Shown here: one piece after another, positions 25,698-34,827 of the stretch
Layout: every line of letters starts with the position of its first letter
How positions within the stretch are numbered: position 1 is the stretch's first letter
Source: Lachnospiraceae bacterium
Lineage (GTDB): Bacteria > Bacillota > Clostridia > Lachnospirales > Lachnospiraceae
Reading direction: 5' to 3'
Assembly: GCA_030523275.1 (NCBI GenBank)
Contig: JAUNIX010000021.1
Coordinates: 1 to 51,923, forward strand
Length of the DNA: 51,923 bases
Position numbers and translations under genes: made by a program
Notes under the pieces: model-generated
The model's database searches: none
What the model saw: the letters and a program-made list of their open reading frames with translations, nothing else
Told to the model about the DNA's origin: nothing

Positions 25698-26403
25698 AAT
25701 ATGTCCCAAATACTTTTCTGCCAATCCAGTCAAATTTTCGTTCCAAATAGCGATAACAATGACTGTGTTTCATTAGCATATACATGACTTGAGCTAACAC
25801 TACTCCACCAGCAATATCAATCAGATAATGCTGCTTTGTAAACTGTGTGGAAGCACAGACCAATAATGCAAATACGAAAGAAAATCTCTGATACCAACAC
25901 GGAACTTTCTTACTGCCTTTTATCCCAATATAAGAAAACCAACTACACAGACAGTGAATGGAAGGAAATAAATTCATTGGTGCATCAATGGCATACACCA
26001 ATCGTACCAGAATGCTGGCAAAATCTGTTCCTATCACCTGTGGTCTTACATTTGTCGTCGGTAGAAATACAAAAAAGAAAAAACAGACGAGTCTTGACAA
26101 CATATCTGCTGCCACAAATCGATACCAGTGTTCTTTACCCTCACGACTGATCAAAATATAATTGACAGCCCAAAAAACAAAACAAATCAAATAAATAAAA
26201 ATCCATTCTTTCACAAACGGAATCATTCGGTCATATCGACTTGTAAAATCATACCTATGTGCATTTTTTAATAAAATTTCTGTTCCACTATAGATCAATG
26301 TATTCCAAATCCAGCATGCCGCCAACGAGCATACTGCGTATTCCGGAATGAATCGTCCTAAATTTTTATGATACCAACGAGCAAAAATAGATGTTTCTTT
26401 CAT
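25687..26403 (-). CDS. PAP2 superfamily membrane phosphatase / phosphotransferase
   Basis: The protein has 238 residues and six membrane segments. The PAP2 active-site motifs are visible: a PSIHC block (Ser-His) near residue 145 and KQHYLIDIAGG near residue 188, which supplies the second His and Asp. The spacing resembles the Aur1/inositol phosphotransferase-like branch more than simple PgpB. It probably dephosphorylates a lipid phosphate or transfers a lipid head group. It is first gene of a four-gene lipid operon with the flippase-like gene, pssA and psd. Confidence 0.86.
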   Translation of the reverse strand: MKETSIFARWYHKNLGRFIPEYAVCSLAACWIWNTLIYSGTEILLKNAHRYDFTSRYDRMIPFVKEWIFIYLICFVFWAVNYILISREGKEHWYRFVAADMLSRLVCFFFFVFLPTTNVRPQVIGTDFASILVRLVYAIDAPMNLFPSIHCLCSWFSYIGIKGSKKVPCWYQRFSFVFALLVCASTQFTKQHYLIDIAGGVVLAQVMYMLMKHSHCYRYLERKFDWIGRKVFGTYYDE

Positions 26404-26445
26404 AACTATGAAAACCTCAATGCCTTTATTATCCTATGGTATGAC

Positions 26446-26483
26446 ATTATAGCATAATATTCTTAAATTTTCTTTAAGAATAT
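26446..26483 (-). promoter_or_regulatory. Promoter with palindromic operator for the phospholipid operon
   Basis: An extended -10 (TGC plus TATAAT, 26446-26454) stands 43 bases before the PAP2 gene. The -35 region is not consensus but is occupied by a perfect inverted repeat: ATATTCTTAAA (26457-26467) and TTTAAGAATAT (26473-26483) around 5 bases. The position suits an activator or repressor site. Confidence 0.5.
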
Positions 26484-26533
26484 CTTAAACTTTGGAAATA
26501 ATCTCCAAAGGTATTTGTAACAATTAGATTTCG

Positions 26534-27022
26534 TTATTTTCGTGCACAATTTGTTGCCGTACCAGTCAAGATATCCACACCATGTTGCAATTCTGGAAAA
26601 ATATATTCCAGACACTCCCGAACCGCTTTCGGACTTCCCGGAAGATTAATGATCAACGTCTGTTTGCGGATTCCTGCTGCTGCACGACTTAACATTGCCC
26701 GCTTTGTAAACTGCATACTATAAGCGCGCATTGCCTCGGGAATTCCCGGAACCATACGCTCTGATACGGCAATGGTTGCTTCCGGCATCACATCTCTTGG
26801 GGAAAATCCTGTTCCCCCTGTTGTCAGAATCAGATCTGCCAAATTCTGATCACAGATTGTTTTCAGCTCTTTTTCCAAAATATCCTGTGTATCGGGGAGC
26901 AAATTAGTGTAAACAACCTCTGCTGCAAATGATTTCACAATTTCTTGTACACAAGAACCGCTAAGATCCTCTCTTTCTCCTTTATAACCAGAATCACTTG
27001 ATGTAATGACTGCCACTCTCAT
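26534..27022 (-). CDS. mogA: Molybdopterin adenylyltransferase, MogA/MoaB family
   Basis: The enzyme has 162 residues. It adenylylates molybdopterin before MoeA inserts the metal. Seen: the N-terminal AVITSSDSGYKGEREDLSG, LTTGGTGFSPRDVMPEAT as the MPT-binding loop, and INLPGSPKAVRECL. GGAGG precedes the ATG, and the ribosome binding site lies within the end of moaA (3 bases between genes). It is last gene of the second molybdenum operon. MogA and MoaB cannot be separated from sequence alone. Confidence 0.93.
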   Translation of the reverse strand: MRVAVITSSDSGYKGEREDLSGSCVQEIVKSFAAEVVYTNLLPDTQDILEKELKTICDQNLADLILTTGGTGFSPRDVMPEATIAVSERMVPGIPEAMRAYSMQFTKRAMLSRAAAGIRKQTLIINLPGSPKAVRECLEYIFPELQHGVDILTGTATNCARK

Positions 27023-27025
27023 GTT

Positions 27026-27988
27026 TTATCCTCCAATCTGCGCCATGCTTTTTGCCTCAATTTGCTTTTGGTCAAAATTATGTTCACGTGGCTTCTGCCA
27101 AATTGCTTCCTTTATGACTGAGACTAGTTCTGTCTTTCGATCAGAACGCAAAATCGTTTTTAAATCAATGGAATCTTCTGACTGTAAACACAATCTTAAT
27201 TTTCCATCTGCTGTCAGCCGAACGCGATTACAATTCCCACAAAATTTATGACTGATGGCACTGATAAAACCAATTTTTCCTTGAAAATTTTCAAATCGAT
27301 AATAAACACTCGGACCAAATCCCATTGGTTTTTCTGCAACTTTTGCCGGTCCATAGACATTTTCTAATGTTTTTTTAACCTGATCTTGCAAGCGGACTTC
27401 TTTGTCGCCTCCTAATCCAATTGGCATATGTTCAATAAAACGAACATGAACTGGCATCTTTACCGCAAGTTCTGCCAATAAACACGCGGTTTGTTCCCAA
27501 TTTTCATCTAAAACGCAGTTTATTTTTACGGTTACATTCGGATGCCTCAAAATTGTTTCCAGTCCCCGCAATACTTTGTTGATGTCTCCACCGCGCGTAA
27601 TTTGGGCATATTCTTTCGCATCTAATGTATCAAGGCTAATATTAATACCATCCACACCCGCATGAACAAGCTGCTCTGCCATTTCTTCTAACAAAATCCC
27701 ATTCGTTGTCAACGTTACCGTTTCAATACCAGAAATATTTTTTAAGGATCGAATCAAATGTGAACATCCTTTTCTAACTAATGGCTCGCCACCTGTAATT
27801 TTGATATGCTTTAAGCCCTGAACTGCCATCGCCTGACAGATAGCCTCAATTTCTTCATATCGTAAGATTGCTTCATGACTCATACAGGATACACCTTCAG
27901 GCGGCATGCAATAAACACACCGCAGATTGCATCTATCTGTAATTGAAATTCTTAAATAATCAATCGTTCGACCGTACTGATCTAGCAT
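27026..27988 (-). CDS. moaA: GTP 3',8-cyclase MoaA
   Basis: This radical SAM enzyme of 320 residues makes 3',8-cyclo-7,8-dihydro-GTP, the first Moco step. The N-terminal cluster ligands are Cys20, Cys24 and Cys27 in CNLRCVYC; the C-terminal second cluster is CGNC with a third Cys 14 residues on. The chain ends in the double glycine that MoaA needs for activity. AAAGGA precedes the ATG. It is 81 bases downstream of moaC, the widest gap in the operon. Confidence 0.97.
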   Translation of the reverse strand: MLDQYGRTIDYLRISITDRCNLRCVYCMPPEGVSCMSHEAILRYEEIEAICQAMAVQGLKHIKITGGEPLVRKGCSHLIRSLKNISGIETVTLTTNGILLEEMAEQLVHAGVDGINISLDTLDAKEYAQITRGGDINKVLRGLETILRHPNVTVKINCVLDENWEQTACLLAELAVKMPVHVRFIEHMPIGLGGDKEVRLQDQVKKTLENVYGPAKVAEKPMGFGPSVYYRFENFQGKIGFISAISHKFCGNCNRVRLTADGKLRLCLQSEDSIDLKTILRSDRKTELVSVIKEAIWQKPREHNFDQKQIEAKSMAQIGG

Positions 27989-28069
27989 ATTGATGTCCTT
28001 TCTTAAATCTGTCCGTATTTTATGGATTTTTTATATAAACACTTTCTTCAAACATTACTTATATCAATA

Positions 28070-28546
28070 TTAATATATATAATCTCCGCTCTTGCCTCCG
28101 GTTTTTTTCTCCAAATGTACATCGCCTATGACCATTGATTTGTCAATTGCTTTGCACATATCATATATCGTAAGGAGTGCCACCGAAACTCCAGTCAAAG
28201 CCTCCATCTCCACTCCAGTTTTTCCTTCTAATTTGACGGTACAGCGTGCAAGGATCTCGCATGTCTTTTCCTTTACTTCAAAATCTACCGAGCATTTTTG
28301 AATGAGAAGTGTATGACACATCGGAATCAACTGTGCTGTCTGTTTCACTGCCATGATCCCTGCGACTCTTGCAACTCCAAGTACATCTCCTTTTTTGGCT
28401 GTTCCAGAAATAACTGCCTCGATCACTTTCTGGCTTACTTTTATTTTTCCAGAAGCAATGGCTGTTCTTTTCGTAATTTTTTTCTCTGTCACATCAACCA
28501 TGACTGCATTTCCTTTATGATCAAAATGATTCAGTTTTTGTTCCAT
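28070..28546 (-). CDS. moaC: Cyclic pyranopterin monophosphate synthase MoaC
   Basis: The enzyme has 158 residues. It converts the MoaA product to cyclic pyranopterin monophosphate. Family blocks seen: [31 protein letters not shown] (active-site region), and [26 protein letters not shown] split by two residues. The start at 28546 follows AAGGAG and lies 26 bases inside mobA, so translation is coupled. Confidence 0.96.
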   Translation of the reverse strand: MEQKLNHFDHKGNAVMVDVTEKKITKRTAIASGKIKVSQKVIEAVISGTAKKGDVLGVARVAGIMAVKQTAQLIPMCHTLLIQKCSVDFEVKEKTCEILARCTVKLEGKTGVEMEALTGVSVALLTIYDMCKAIDKSMVIGDVHLEKKTGGKSGDYIY

Positions 28547-29111
28547 TGCTCTCTCCTTGTAAAATCTGATATTCGTCAACCGTATTAATATTTCTCATTG
28601 CTTGACTAGCGTTTTCTAATTGTATCACACCTATATCTGCCTGAGCAAATAAATCCATCATCCGATACCTCTTTTCGGTTATCATTTGTTCCAATAGCGG
28701 AAGCACTGTTTTCGGATAAATACCAAAAAGCGGCTGCAAACGTTCGCCGCTTTTTACAATCGTAATCTTTTGAGGATGTTTTTGATACTCCTCACAAACC
28801 TGTTCCACAATATTTTGACCAATCAGAGGCATATCACAGGCTGTCACAAACAATGATGTTTCCTTGCATTGTATTAAGCCAGAATAAATGCCTCCTATTG
28901 GTCCAATATCAGGATATAAATCAACAATCATTGGCATATGGAGTTTTTGATAGGCGTCTGTCGCATCAACAGATAAATATATAATAGGAAGGTTCTGAAA
29001 TGCCGAAATTATATGTTTATAAAAAGGCATCCCTTTATATGTCAAAAAAAGTTTCTTATTTCCATTCATTCTACGGTTTTTACCGCCTGTTAATATATAT
29101 CCTGCTATCAT
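28521..29111 (-). CDS. mobA: Molybdenum cofactor guanylyltransferase MobA
   Basis: The enzyme has 196 residues. It transfers GMP to Moco to give the bis-MGD form used by DMSO-reductase-family enzymes such as the one encoded upstream. The GTP loop is [15 protein letters not shown], a variant of LAGGx[15 protein letters not shown] is the Mg-binding motif. GAGGAAAT precedes the ATG. It starts 6 bases after the transporter gene. Confidence 0.92.
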   Translation of the reverse strand: MIAGYILTGGKNRRMNGNKKLFLTYKGMPFYKHIISAFQNLPIIYLSVDATDAYQKLHMPMIVDLYPDIGPIGGIYSGLIQCKETSLFVTACDMPLIGQNIVEQVCEEYQKHPQKITIVKSGERLQPLFGIYPKTVLPLLEQMITEKRYRMMDLFAQADIGVIQLENASQAMRNINTVDEYQILQGESNGTKTESF

Positions 29112-29117
29112 ATCTAA

Positions 29118-30047
29118 TTATTTCCTCTCTATTTTGAGTGCCATGATCAATAAATTAAGTAATACAAACCCTATGATCATAGTTGTAAGATATAATTGAA
29201 TTCCTCCAATCTGCGTTGTCAGGGCAGCCAGAGAATCCTTCCCCGCTGCTGTAAGATAAGCAGTCATTTTATTCGTTGCCACAATCCCAATTGCCATCGG
29301 GAATGTCATACCCGCAAAACCAGGCGTAAAAGAAAAAGCAAAGAACTTTGGCAATTTTACAATAATAAAGAGCAGAGACGCCAGAACACACGCATATAAA
29401 AGAAAAAGCAAAGTCTGATTAGGGTTTGTGATCACATTTAAATAACTGACCACACACAGACTACAAGGAGCTAATACAACTGCCATCGTGTGGTAAACTG
29501 GTGGTTTTACTTCAACGGTAAGCAATCTCCAAATCATGATCGGTATCAATATCAAATAAATGACAATGCCATAATAAACAACATATTTTAAAATGCCAGC
29601 GGCATTCATGGCTCCTCCCACAACACAACTTACCATGATACCATTATAAGTAACAAACCAACTTGGTACAAAGGTATTGATATTTCTTTCTTTGATTACA
29701 TTACGGAAAGTAAAAATCAGAATATGTATTGCGTGACAAATAAGTCCAATACTCCAGATTGCCTTTCCAAAGCCCGGTGCATAATCAAAATAATAACTTC
29801 CCAGAATCATAAGTACCATCGTAAACCCTGCATACAAACTACAAGGGACAACTGTCTTATACTCTTCTACACAAACTTTTGGATACATCAATATTTTTAC
29901 AATGTATAACAATAAGATAATGGTTGCCGCCCACATTGTCAAATGTCTGACCCACGTATAACCCATTCCTGCATATACATTGCTAAGTGTCAGTGCCCCC
30001 ACAAAAGTAGGCAACACTGGAACTGGCATTCTTTTCAGTCGTTCCAT
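29118..30047 (-). CDS. TDT family (TehA/SLAC1/Ssu1-type) anion transporter
   Basis: The protein has 309 residues and ten predicted membrane segments, the TDT fold. The family includes SLAC1-like channels permeable to nitrate and chloride, the tellurite-resistance protein TehA, and the yeast sulfite exporter Ssu1. Family identity comes from the repeated helix-hairpin pattern and PVPVLPTFVGALTLSNVY near the start (short segment). In this operon nitrate uptake, or export of nitrite or sulfite, is the logical role, but no residue settles the substrate. AGGAGG precedes the ATG. Confidence 0.82.
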   Translation of the reverse strand: MERLKRMPVPVLPTFVGALTLSNVYAGMGYTWVRHLTMWAATIILLLYIVKILMYPKVCVEEYKTVVPCSLYAGFTMVLMILGSYYFDYAPGFGKAIWSIGLICHAIHILIFTFRNVIKERNINTFVPSWFVTYNGIMVSCVVGGAMNAAGILKYVVYYGIVIYLILIPIMIWRLLTVEVKPPVYHTMAVVLAPCSLCVVSYLNVITNPNQTLLFLLYACVLASLLFIIVKLPKFFAFSFTPGFAGMTFPMAIGIVATNKMTAYLTAAGKDSLAALTTQIGGIQLYLTTMIIGFVLLNLLIMALKIERK

Positions 30048-30058
30048 ATATCTTCCTC

Positions 30059-31303
30059 CTAAAGCGTCTTCCCATCTTCTTCATAATAGAATTCAAAATT
30101 ATCTTTCATATGAAAGAAATCTGAATAATCAATATCGAAGATTGGTTTCTTTACTTTTGTCACATCAATTTTGCGGGCAATCAACTGCTGTAAAACACCA
30201 CCATAGGATAAATCCCCTTGCAAAAGTGCCCCCGTAATCTTTCCATCTTTATGAACAATTTTTTTATAGTAATCTTTCGTTTCTTTGATTTCTACTGTAT
30301 AAGAATCATCTGGTGGATTTACATCCCCAAGGGACATACTGTGGATTCCAAGAAAACTCATCGTTGATTTGCTGGCAAAAAAATCTGTCATCTTTCTAGG
30401 AATTCCCACCATGTTACTTGCTGCAATCATTCCTTCTTTCACAGCTACCGGCCAAATAGGACTTGTCCCTGAAACATCACCGGCACCATAAACATTTTCA
30501 TCACTTGTCTTTCCAGTTTCATCATACAGCAATCCAAAGCGACTCGTTTCTATTCCAGATCCCTCCAGGAACTCCACATTAGCACGAACACCAGCGGTCA
30601 AAACCATATAATCACATGGCAAATGAGTTCCATCTGTCAAAACCACTTCTGTGATCATCTGATTTTCATCTAAAATAACCTCTGATACACCGACCCCATA
30701 ATACTGTGCAATTCCCTTTTCATGAAATGCATCGATATAAGTTTGTGCTGCTCGTTTATCCAATTGTTTGCTAAGCAACCAATCTGCCATATCCACGAGT
30801 GTTACTTTCAGTCCCATTTCCAAAAAACCAGTCGTACAATCAATTCCAACTAACCCTGAACCCATAACAATGACATGTTTGCACGTTTGAGGAACTTTTT
30901 TTAACACTTCAATATCATCAATATTACGAAATCCAATGGCATTTTTTGCTTCCTTTAAATTTTTAATTGGCGGAATGAAACTATGGGAACCAGTTGCGAT
31001 TAATAATTTATCATAAGAGACGGTTTCCTCATTTTCTAAAATCACAAGCTTTTCTTTCGGCTTTAATCCGATACAAGTTCTTCCTTTCATCCAATCAACC
31101 TTATAAAGCTCTGCAAAATTTTCCTCTACAAAACTGATTCCTTTTTTATCTCTTTCTCCACATAAATATTTGTGTAAAATACAACGTGAATAAATATCTT
31201 CGTCTTTGGAAATCAATACAATCTCACAATCTTTGTCTAATTTTCTTAATTCCCGAACACCATTTACCCCTGCTGCCGAAGAACCCAACACAACATATTT
31301 CAT
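30059..31303 (-). CDS. FAD-dependent NAD(P)H oxidoreductase, NarC-like electron donor
   Basis: This flavoprotein of 414 residues belongs to the pyridine nucleotide-disulfide oxidoreductase class (nitrite/rubredoxin reductase type). The FAD-binding fold begins VLGSSAAGVNGVREL; the NAD(P) fold is VIVMGSGLVGIDCTTGFLE near 150; the second FAD motif is ENVYGAGDVSG. No redox-active Cys pair of the disulfide reductase kind stands out. With the ferredoxin next to it, it should pass electrons from NADH to the molybdoenzyme. In C. perfringens a similar protein, NarC, lies beside the nitrate reductase. Confidence 0.88.
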   Translation of the reverse strand: MKYVVLGSSAAGVNGVRELRKLDKDCEIVLISKDEDIYSRCILHKYLCGERDKKGISFVEENFAELYKVDWMKGRTCIGLKPKEKLVILENEETVSYDKLLIATGSHSFIPPIKNLKEAKNAIGFRNIDDIEVLKKVPQTCKHVIVMGSGLVGIDCTTGFLEMGLKVTLVDMADWLLSKQLDKRAAQTYIDAFHEKGIAQYYGVGVSEVILDENQMITEVVLTDGTHLPCDYMVLTAGVRANVEFLEGSGIETSRFGLLYDETGKTSDENVYGAGDVSGTSPIWPVAVKEGMIAASNMVGIPRKMTDFFASKSTMSFLGIHSMSLGDVNPPDDSYTVEIKETKDYYKKIVHKDGKITGALLQGDLSYGGVLQQLIARKIDVTKVKKPIFDIDYSDFFHMKDNFEFYYEEDGKTL

Positions 31304-31306
31304 GCG

Positions 31307-31729
31307 TTACACCTCCTCAACAGTAATTGCTTTCATTGGACATTTTTCCACACACATTGGATTTCCGGTTCCATCTTCACTGCGATGTACACACATATTA
31401 CATTTCATAATTTCTTCCTGTTTGATACTGTCATATTTTAAAACACCATACGGACAGGACATAATACACATATAGCAGCTTGCACAGTGATCTTTGTCAT
31501 ATTCCACATAACCGGTTTTGGGATTTTTCTTCATAGCTCCAGTCATACAGGTATACGTACATTCCGGTCGTTCACAGTGGCGACAAAAAATAGGGGTTGG
31601 TTTCGTCTCACTGTCAATTACGACACGGTTTCTCGCATCCTCACTTTCTGTTTCATGACTGACAATACATGCCGTCACACAAGTCAAACATCCAATGCAA
31701 CGACTGCGGTCTATTTTAATTCGATACAT
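31307..31729 (-). CDS. Four-cluster 4Fe-4S ferredoxin subunit, NarB-like
   Basis: The protein has 140 residues and sixteen Cys arranged for four [4Fe-4S] clusters of the HycB/FdhB/DmsB type: CIGCLTC...C near 11-21, CRHCERPEC...C near 49-61, CASCYMCIMSC near 82-92, and CNMC...C...C near the end. There is no signal peptide or membrane anchor, so it is cytosolic. It sits between molybdoenzyme and flavoprotein and should relay electrons between them. Gaps are 9 bases upstream and 3 downstream. AGGAGG precedes the ATG. Confidence 0.92.
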   Translation of the reverse strand: MYRIKIDRSRCIGCLTCVTACIVSHETESEDARNRVVIDSETKPTPIFCRHCERPECTYTCMTGAMKKNPKTGYVEYDKDHCASCYMCIMSCPYGVLKYDSIKQEEIMKCNMCVHRSEDGTGNPMCVEKCPMKAITVEEV

Positions 31730-31738
31730 AAGAACCTC

Positions 31739-33823
31739 CTAACATTTTTCAAATCGGACAGTTGCTCCCTTATAATTAGGTTCCTTAGAATATGGATCAT
31801 AATTAGAAGGTGTTAATTTATTACATTCTACATAGTGAATCGGAGCATACAGTTGGTCATATGGAACCTGATCTGTAATTTTTACAGCAAACACCGCATT
31901 TTGTCCATTTACAGAATATACACGGATTTCGTCCATCCATTGAATATCCTTTTCTTTGGCAAGCTTGTCATTCATATAAAGATATGCTTTCTTTGCGGAT
32001 ACATCTTCTACAAATTTCACTTCCTTCGTACGACTCTGTGTATGCCATTGTCCGACAGAACCACGTCCGGTATTAAAAACATACGGGAATTCATCTGTCT
32101 GAGGATATGGATTTTCTAAAAGTTCTTCAAACATAAACTGCGCTTTTTTTGAAGCAGTAAAAAACTGTCCGTCTCCATATAATCTTCGCTGTTCTTCTTT
32201 GTTTTCCTCTTCTTTTCCTTCTGGATATGGCCACTGGATGCCATGAGATTCTTCCAACGCTTCCCATGTGACACCAGTAAAATCACACGGCATATTTCTC
32301 GTACATTCACGCATCAGGTTAAAACAATCTCTTGGTGTTTCCCATCCATTTAGGGCATCTCCCATGCCAAGAGCTTTTCCAACACCCAAAATCGCTTCAT
32401 AATCCGAAATTTCATTTTCACCACGTTCTAACACCGGACGCATTGCGGATAAACGACGCTCTAAATTGATATACGTTCCTTCTTTCTTAATTCCTGGAAC
32501 TACCGGGAAAAACACAGTACAATCTTCCGCGCTCTCAATCGTATCATAAATATCTTGAACAACAAATAACTCCAATTTTTTTGCAGCTTGGGCAAAGGTT
32601 TCATTATTTGTCCAGCTATGTCTTGGATTGGTACACAAAATCCAGAGTCCTTTAATCTTACCGGCATTGATGTCTTCAATAATCTGATTGTACGTCTTCG
32701 TTGGTTTCTTTGCGATCATTGACTCATCAACACCCAGTACACTGGCAATCCGTTCTCTTCGTGCCTGATTGGTAAAGTCTCCACCACCGTAGCAAACCGT
32801 TGTGTTACTAAATACACGAGAACTCATGGCATTGCATTGTCCAGTAATCGAATTTGCTCCTGTTCCTGGTTTACCAATGTTACCTGTCATCAGAGCAAGA
32901 TTGATGATCGCCTGTGCAGTGCGAACAGCTTCATATCCCTGATTAACACCCATGGTCCACCAAAAAGAAACTCGTTTTCCATTATGGATCAATTCTACTA
33001 ATTCTAAAATCTGTTCTTTTGAAATACCAGTCCCCTCTACTCCTCTTTCTAGTGTATAGGACTTTACAAACTCTTTAAATTCATCAAACTTTTCCGTATG
33101 CTCTTTGATAAATTTATGATCTAAATAATCCTTTTCAATCAACTGATTGGCAATCGTATACAAAAGCAATAAATCGCTTCTTGGTTTTAATTCATAATGA
33201 TAATCTGCGTTCATCGCTGTTTCCGATTTTCTAGGGTCAATGACGATAATCTTATGACCCGGAACCTGATTCTGACGAACTCTTCCCCATACGATTGGAT
33301 GGGCAACGACCGGATTCGAGCCGATAAAAACTAACGTATCAGATAATTCCAGATCTTTTAATGTGTATCCCGGTGCATCAAAACCGTAACTTTGTTTGTG
33401 TGCCACGACTGCAGTTGCCATACAAAGTCTTGTATTTCCATCCACATTTGTCTGCAAATAATTTCTCATGACGTGACCAAAAATTGCAAATTCCTCTAAA
33501 GTAAGCTGTCCTGTACTAATACCGGCAACACTTTCTGTTCCATATTGTTTCTGAATTCTTTTCAACTCAAAAGCAACATGCGTAAATGCCTCCTCCCATG
33601 ACACTTCTTTGAAGCTTCCATCTTGTTGTCTGATCTTTGGCAGTGCATTTGGTTTAACGGTCGTTTGTTGCTTACTAAGAGATAATCCCTTGATGCAACT
33701 AAAGCCATCATTAACCGGATACCCTTTTGTAGGAACTGTTTTTATGATTTTATTATCTTCTACATAAAAATCCAGGTTACAGTCAATTGCACAGTAATTG
33801 CAGGTTGATTGTATCTTTTTCAT
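31739..33823 (-). CDS. Molybdopterin oxidoreductase, probable cytosolic nitrate reductase (NasA/NarA type)
   Basis: The enzyme has 694 residues in the DMSO reductase family. An N-terminal [4Fe-4S] site has Cys8, Cys11, Cys15 and Cys43. The expected molybdenum ligand is Cys134 in NTRLCMATAV, a form close to assimilatory and periplasmic nitrate reductases (NTRLCMSSAV) rather than formate dehydrogenases. Further support is VFIGSNPVVAHPIVWGR and GANSITGQCNAM. There is no twin-arginine signal and no selenocysteine codon. AAAGGA precedes the ATG. The gene order with a HycB-like ferredoxin and FAD protein matches C. perfringens narABC. Formate dehydrogenase remains a possible alternative; I favour nitrate reductase. 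Confidence 0.85.
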   Translation of the reverse strand: MKKIQSTCNYCAIDCNLDFYVEDNKIIKTVPTKGYPVNDGFSCIKGLSLSKQQTTVKPNALPKIRQQDGSFKEVSWEEAFTHVAFELKRIQKQYGTESVAGISTGQLTLEEFAIFGHVMRNYLQTNVDGNTRLCMATAVVAHKQSYGFDAPGYTLKDLELSDTLVFIGSNPVVAHPIVWGRVRQNQVPGHKIIVIDPRKSETAMNADYHYELKPRSDLLLLYTIANQLIEKDYLDHKFIKEHTEKFDEFKEFVKSYTLERGVEGTGISKEQILELVELIHNGKRVSFWWTMGVNQGYEAVRTAQAIINLALMTGNIGKPGTGANSITGQCNAMSSRVFSNTTVCYGGGDFTNQARRERIASVLGVDESMIAKKPTKTYNQIIEDINAGKIKGLWILCTNPRHSWTNNETFAQAAKKLELFVVQDIYDTIESAEDCTVFFPVVPGIKKEGTYINLERRLSAMRPVLERGENEISDYEAILGVGKALGMGDALNGWETPRDCFNLMRECTRNMPCDFTGVTWEALEESHGIQWPYPEGKEEENKEEQRRLYGDGQFFTASKKAQFMFEELLENPYPQTDEFPYVFNTGRGSVGQWHTQSRTKEVKFVEDVSAKKAYLYMNDKLAKEKDIQWMDEIRVYSVNGQNAVFAVKITDQVPYDQLYAPIHYVECNKLTPSNYDPYSKEPNYKGATVRFEKC

Positions 33824-33838
33824 ATTATTTCCTTTCTC

Positions 33839-34816
33839 TTATTTATTATCAAAGTGAATGCCGCCCCAGTAAACATTGTTTTTCATGATTGTTTCCGGCA
33901 TTAATTCGACTCCTTCTAAAGCATATTTTTTATATTCCTCAAAGCCGACACGATCAATAATATATCCGATATGCTCTTTTTTTGCCGGTGCATCTGGTGA
34001 AATATGATCCTCAACAAATTTGTAAGTGTTTTTAATAATTTTTATAATGTTATCTTCATCTGCCCATACAAGGAAATCCTGTCCTAAACGAGGATTTTTC
34101 TTACCGGTTCTTCCCATAATCGTAAGTTTATAATATTTTTTCTTGCTTCTGGTAAATGCTCTTGTCGGACATTTGGTAACGCAGACACCACAACCGATAC
34201 ATTTTTCTTCATCACGAACAATTTTATAATTTTCTACACGAAGTGCACTGACCGATAATTTCTTACAGCCTTTTACACATGCCTGACAGTTTACGCATCG
34301 ACTCGGATCATACTGAGGCATTGTCTGACCAATAATTCCAAAGTCATGCATTCTCGCTTTGGCACAGTCATTGGAACATCCGGTACATGCTACCTTAAAA
34401 TGCAGATCATTTGGAAAAATCTCTTTTTCTATTCTTTTTGCAAGTTCCGCAGTATTATAATTTGCAAATGGACATACATTATTCCCGATACATGCCTGGA
34501 TATTTCTGGTACCAGAAGCCGGATAACCAGTATTTGGATCTGTCTGATTGATTTCTAATATGTCAATGATCGGCTGTAATTTTTTGTTGATTTCATCCAT
34601 GTCCTCATAGCGGATTCCTTCAATCTCAAAGCCCTGACGAGTTGTCAAATGCACATATCCATTTCCATAAGTCTGGGCAATTTCCTGAACCATTCCCAAT
34701 ACTTCTGCATTTAGATAACCACCTGGAACACGGATTCTGGAAGCTCCAATTCCACGAACTTTTGACACACGAAATGCGTTTTTCTTTAATTTTTTTGTAT
34801 TGATATCTAATCCCAT
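33839..34816 (-). CDS. asrC: Anaerobic sulfite reductase subunit C (siroheme, AsrC) or related nitrite reductase
   Basis: The protein has 325 residues. The siroheme/[4Fe-4S] ligands follow the CX5C...CX3C pattern, seen as ACIGNNVC near 110-117 and CSNDC near 148-152. Two ferredoxin clusters follow: CVNCQACVKGC and CIGCGVCVTKC. This is AsrC architecture; the six-electron reduction could be sulfite to sulfide or nitrite to ammonium, which siroheme enzymes of this fold both perform. Its co-operonic nitrate reductase raises the second option. AGGAGG precedes the ATG. Confidence 0.9.
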   Translation of the reverse strand: MGLDINTKKLKKNAFRVSKVRGIGASRIRVPGGYLNAEVLGMVQEIAQTYGNGYVHLTTRQGFEIEGIRYEDMDEINKKLQPIIDILEINQTDPNTGYPASGTRNIQACIGNNVCPFANYNTAELAKRIEKEIFPNDLHFKVACTGCSNDCAKARMHDFGIIGQTMPQYDPSRCVNCQACVKGCKKLSVSALRVENYKIVRDEEKCIGCGVCVTKCPTRAFTRSKKKYYKLTIMGRTGKKNPRLGQDFLVWADEDNIIKIIKNTYKFVEDHISPDAPAKKEHIGYIIDRVGFEEYKKYALEGVELMPETIMKNNVYWGGIHFDNK

Positions 34817-34827
34817 ACTGACTCCTC

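Noticed and set aside
31739..33823. Reading the molybdoenzyme as a formate dehydrogenase because of the HycB-like ferredoxin next to it
   Set aside because: The metal-ligand region NTRLCMATAV is of nitrate-reductase type, there is no selenocysteine TGA, and the trio order fits narABC. Kept as an alternative only.
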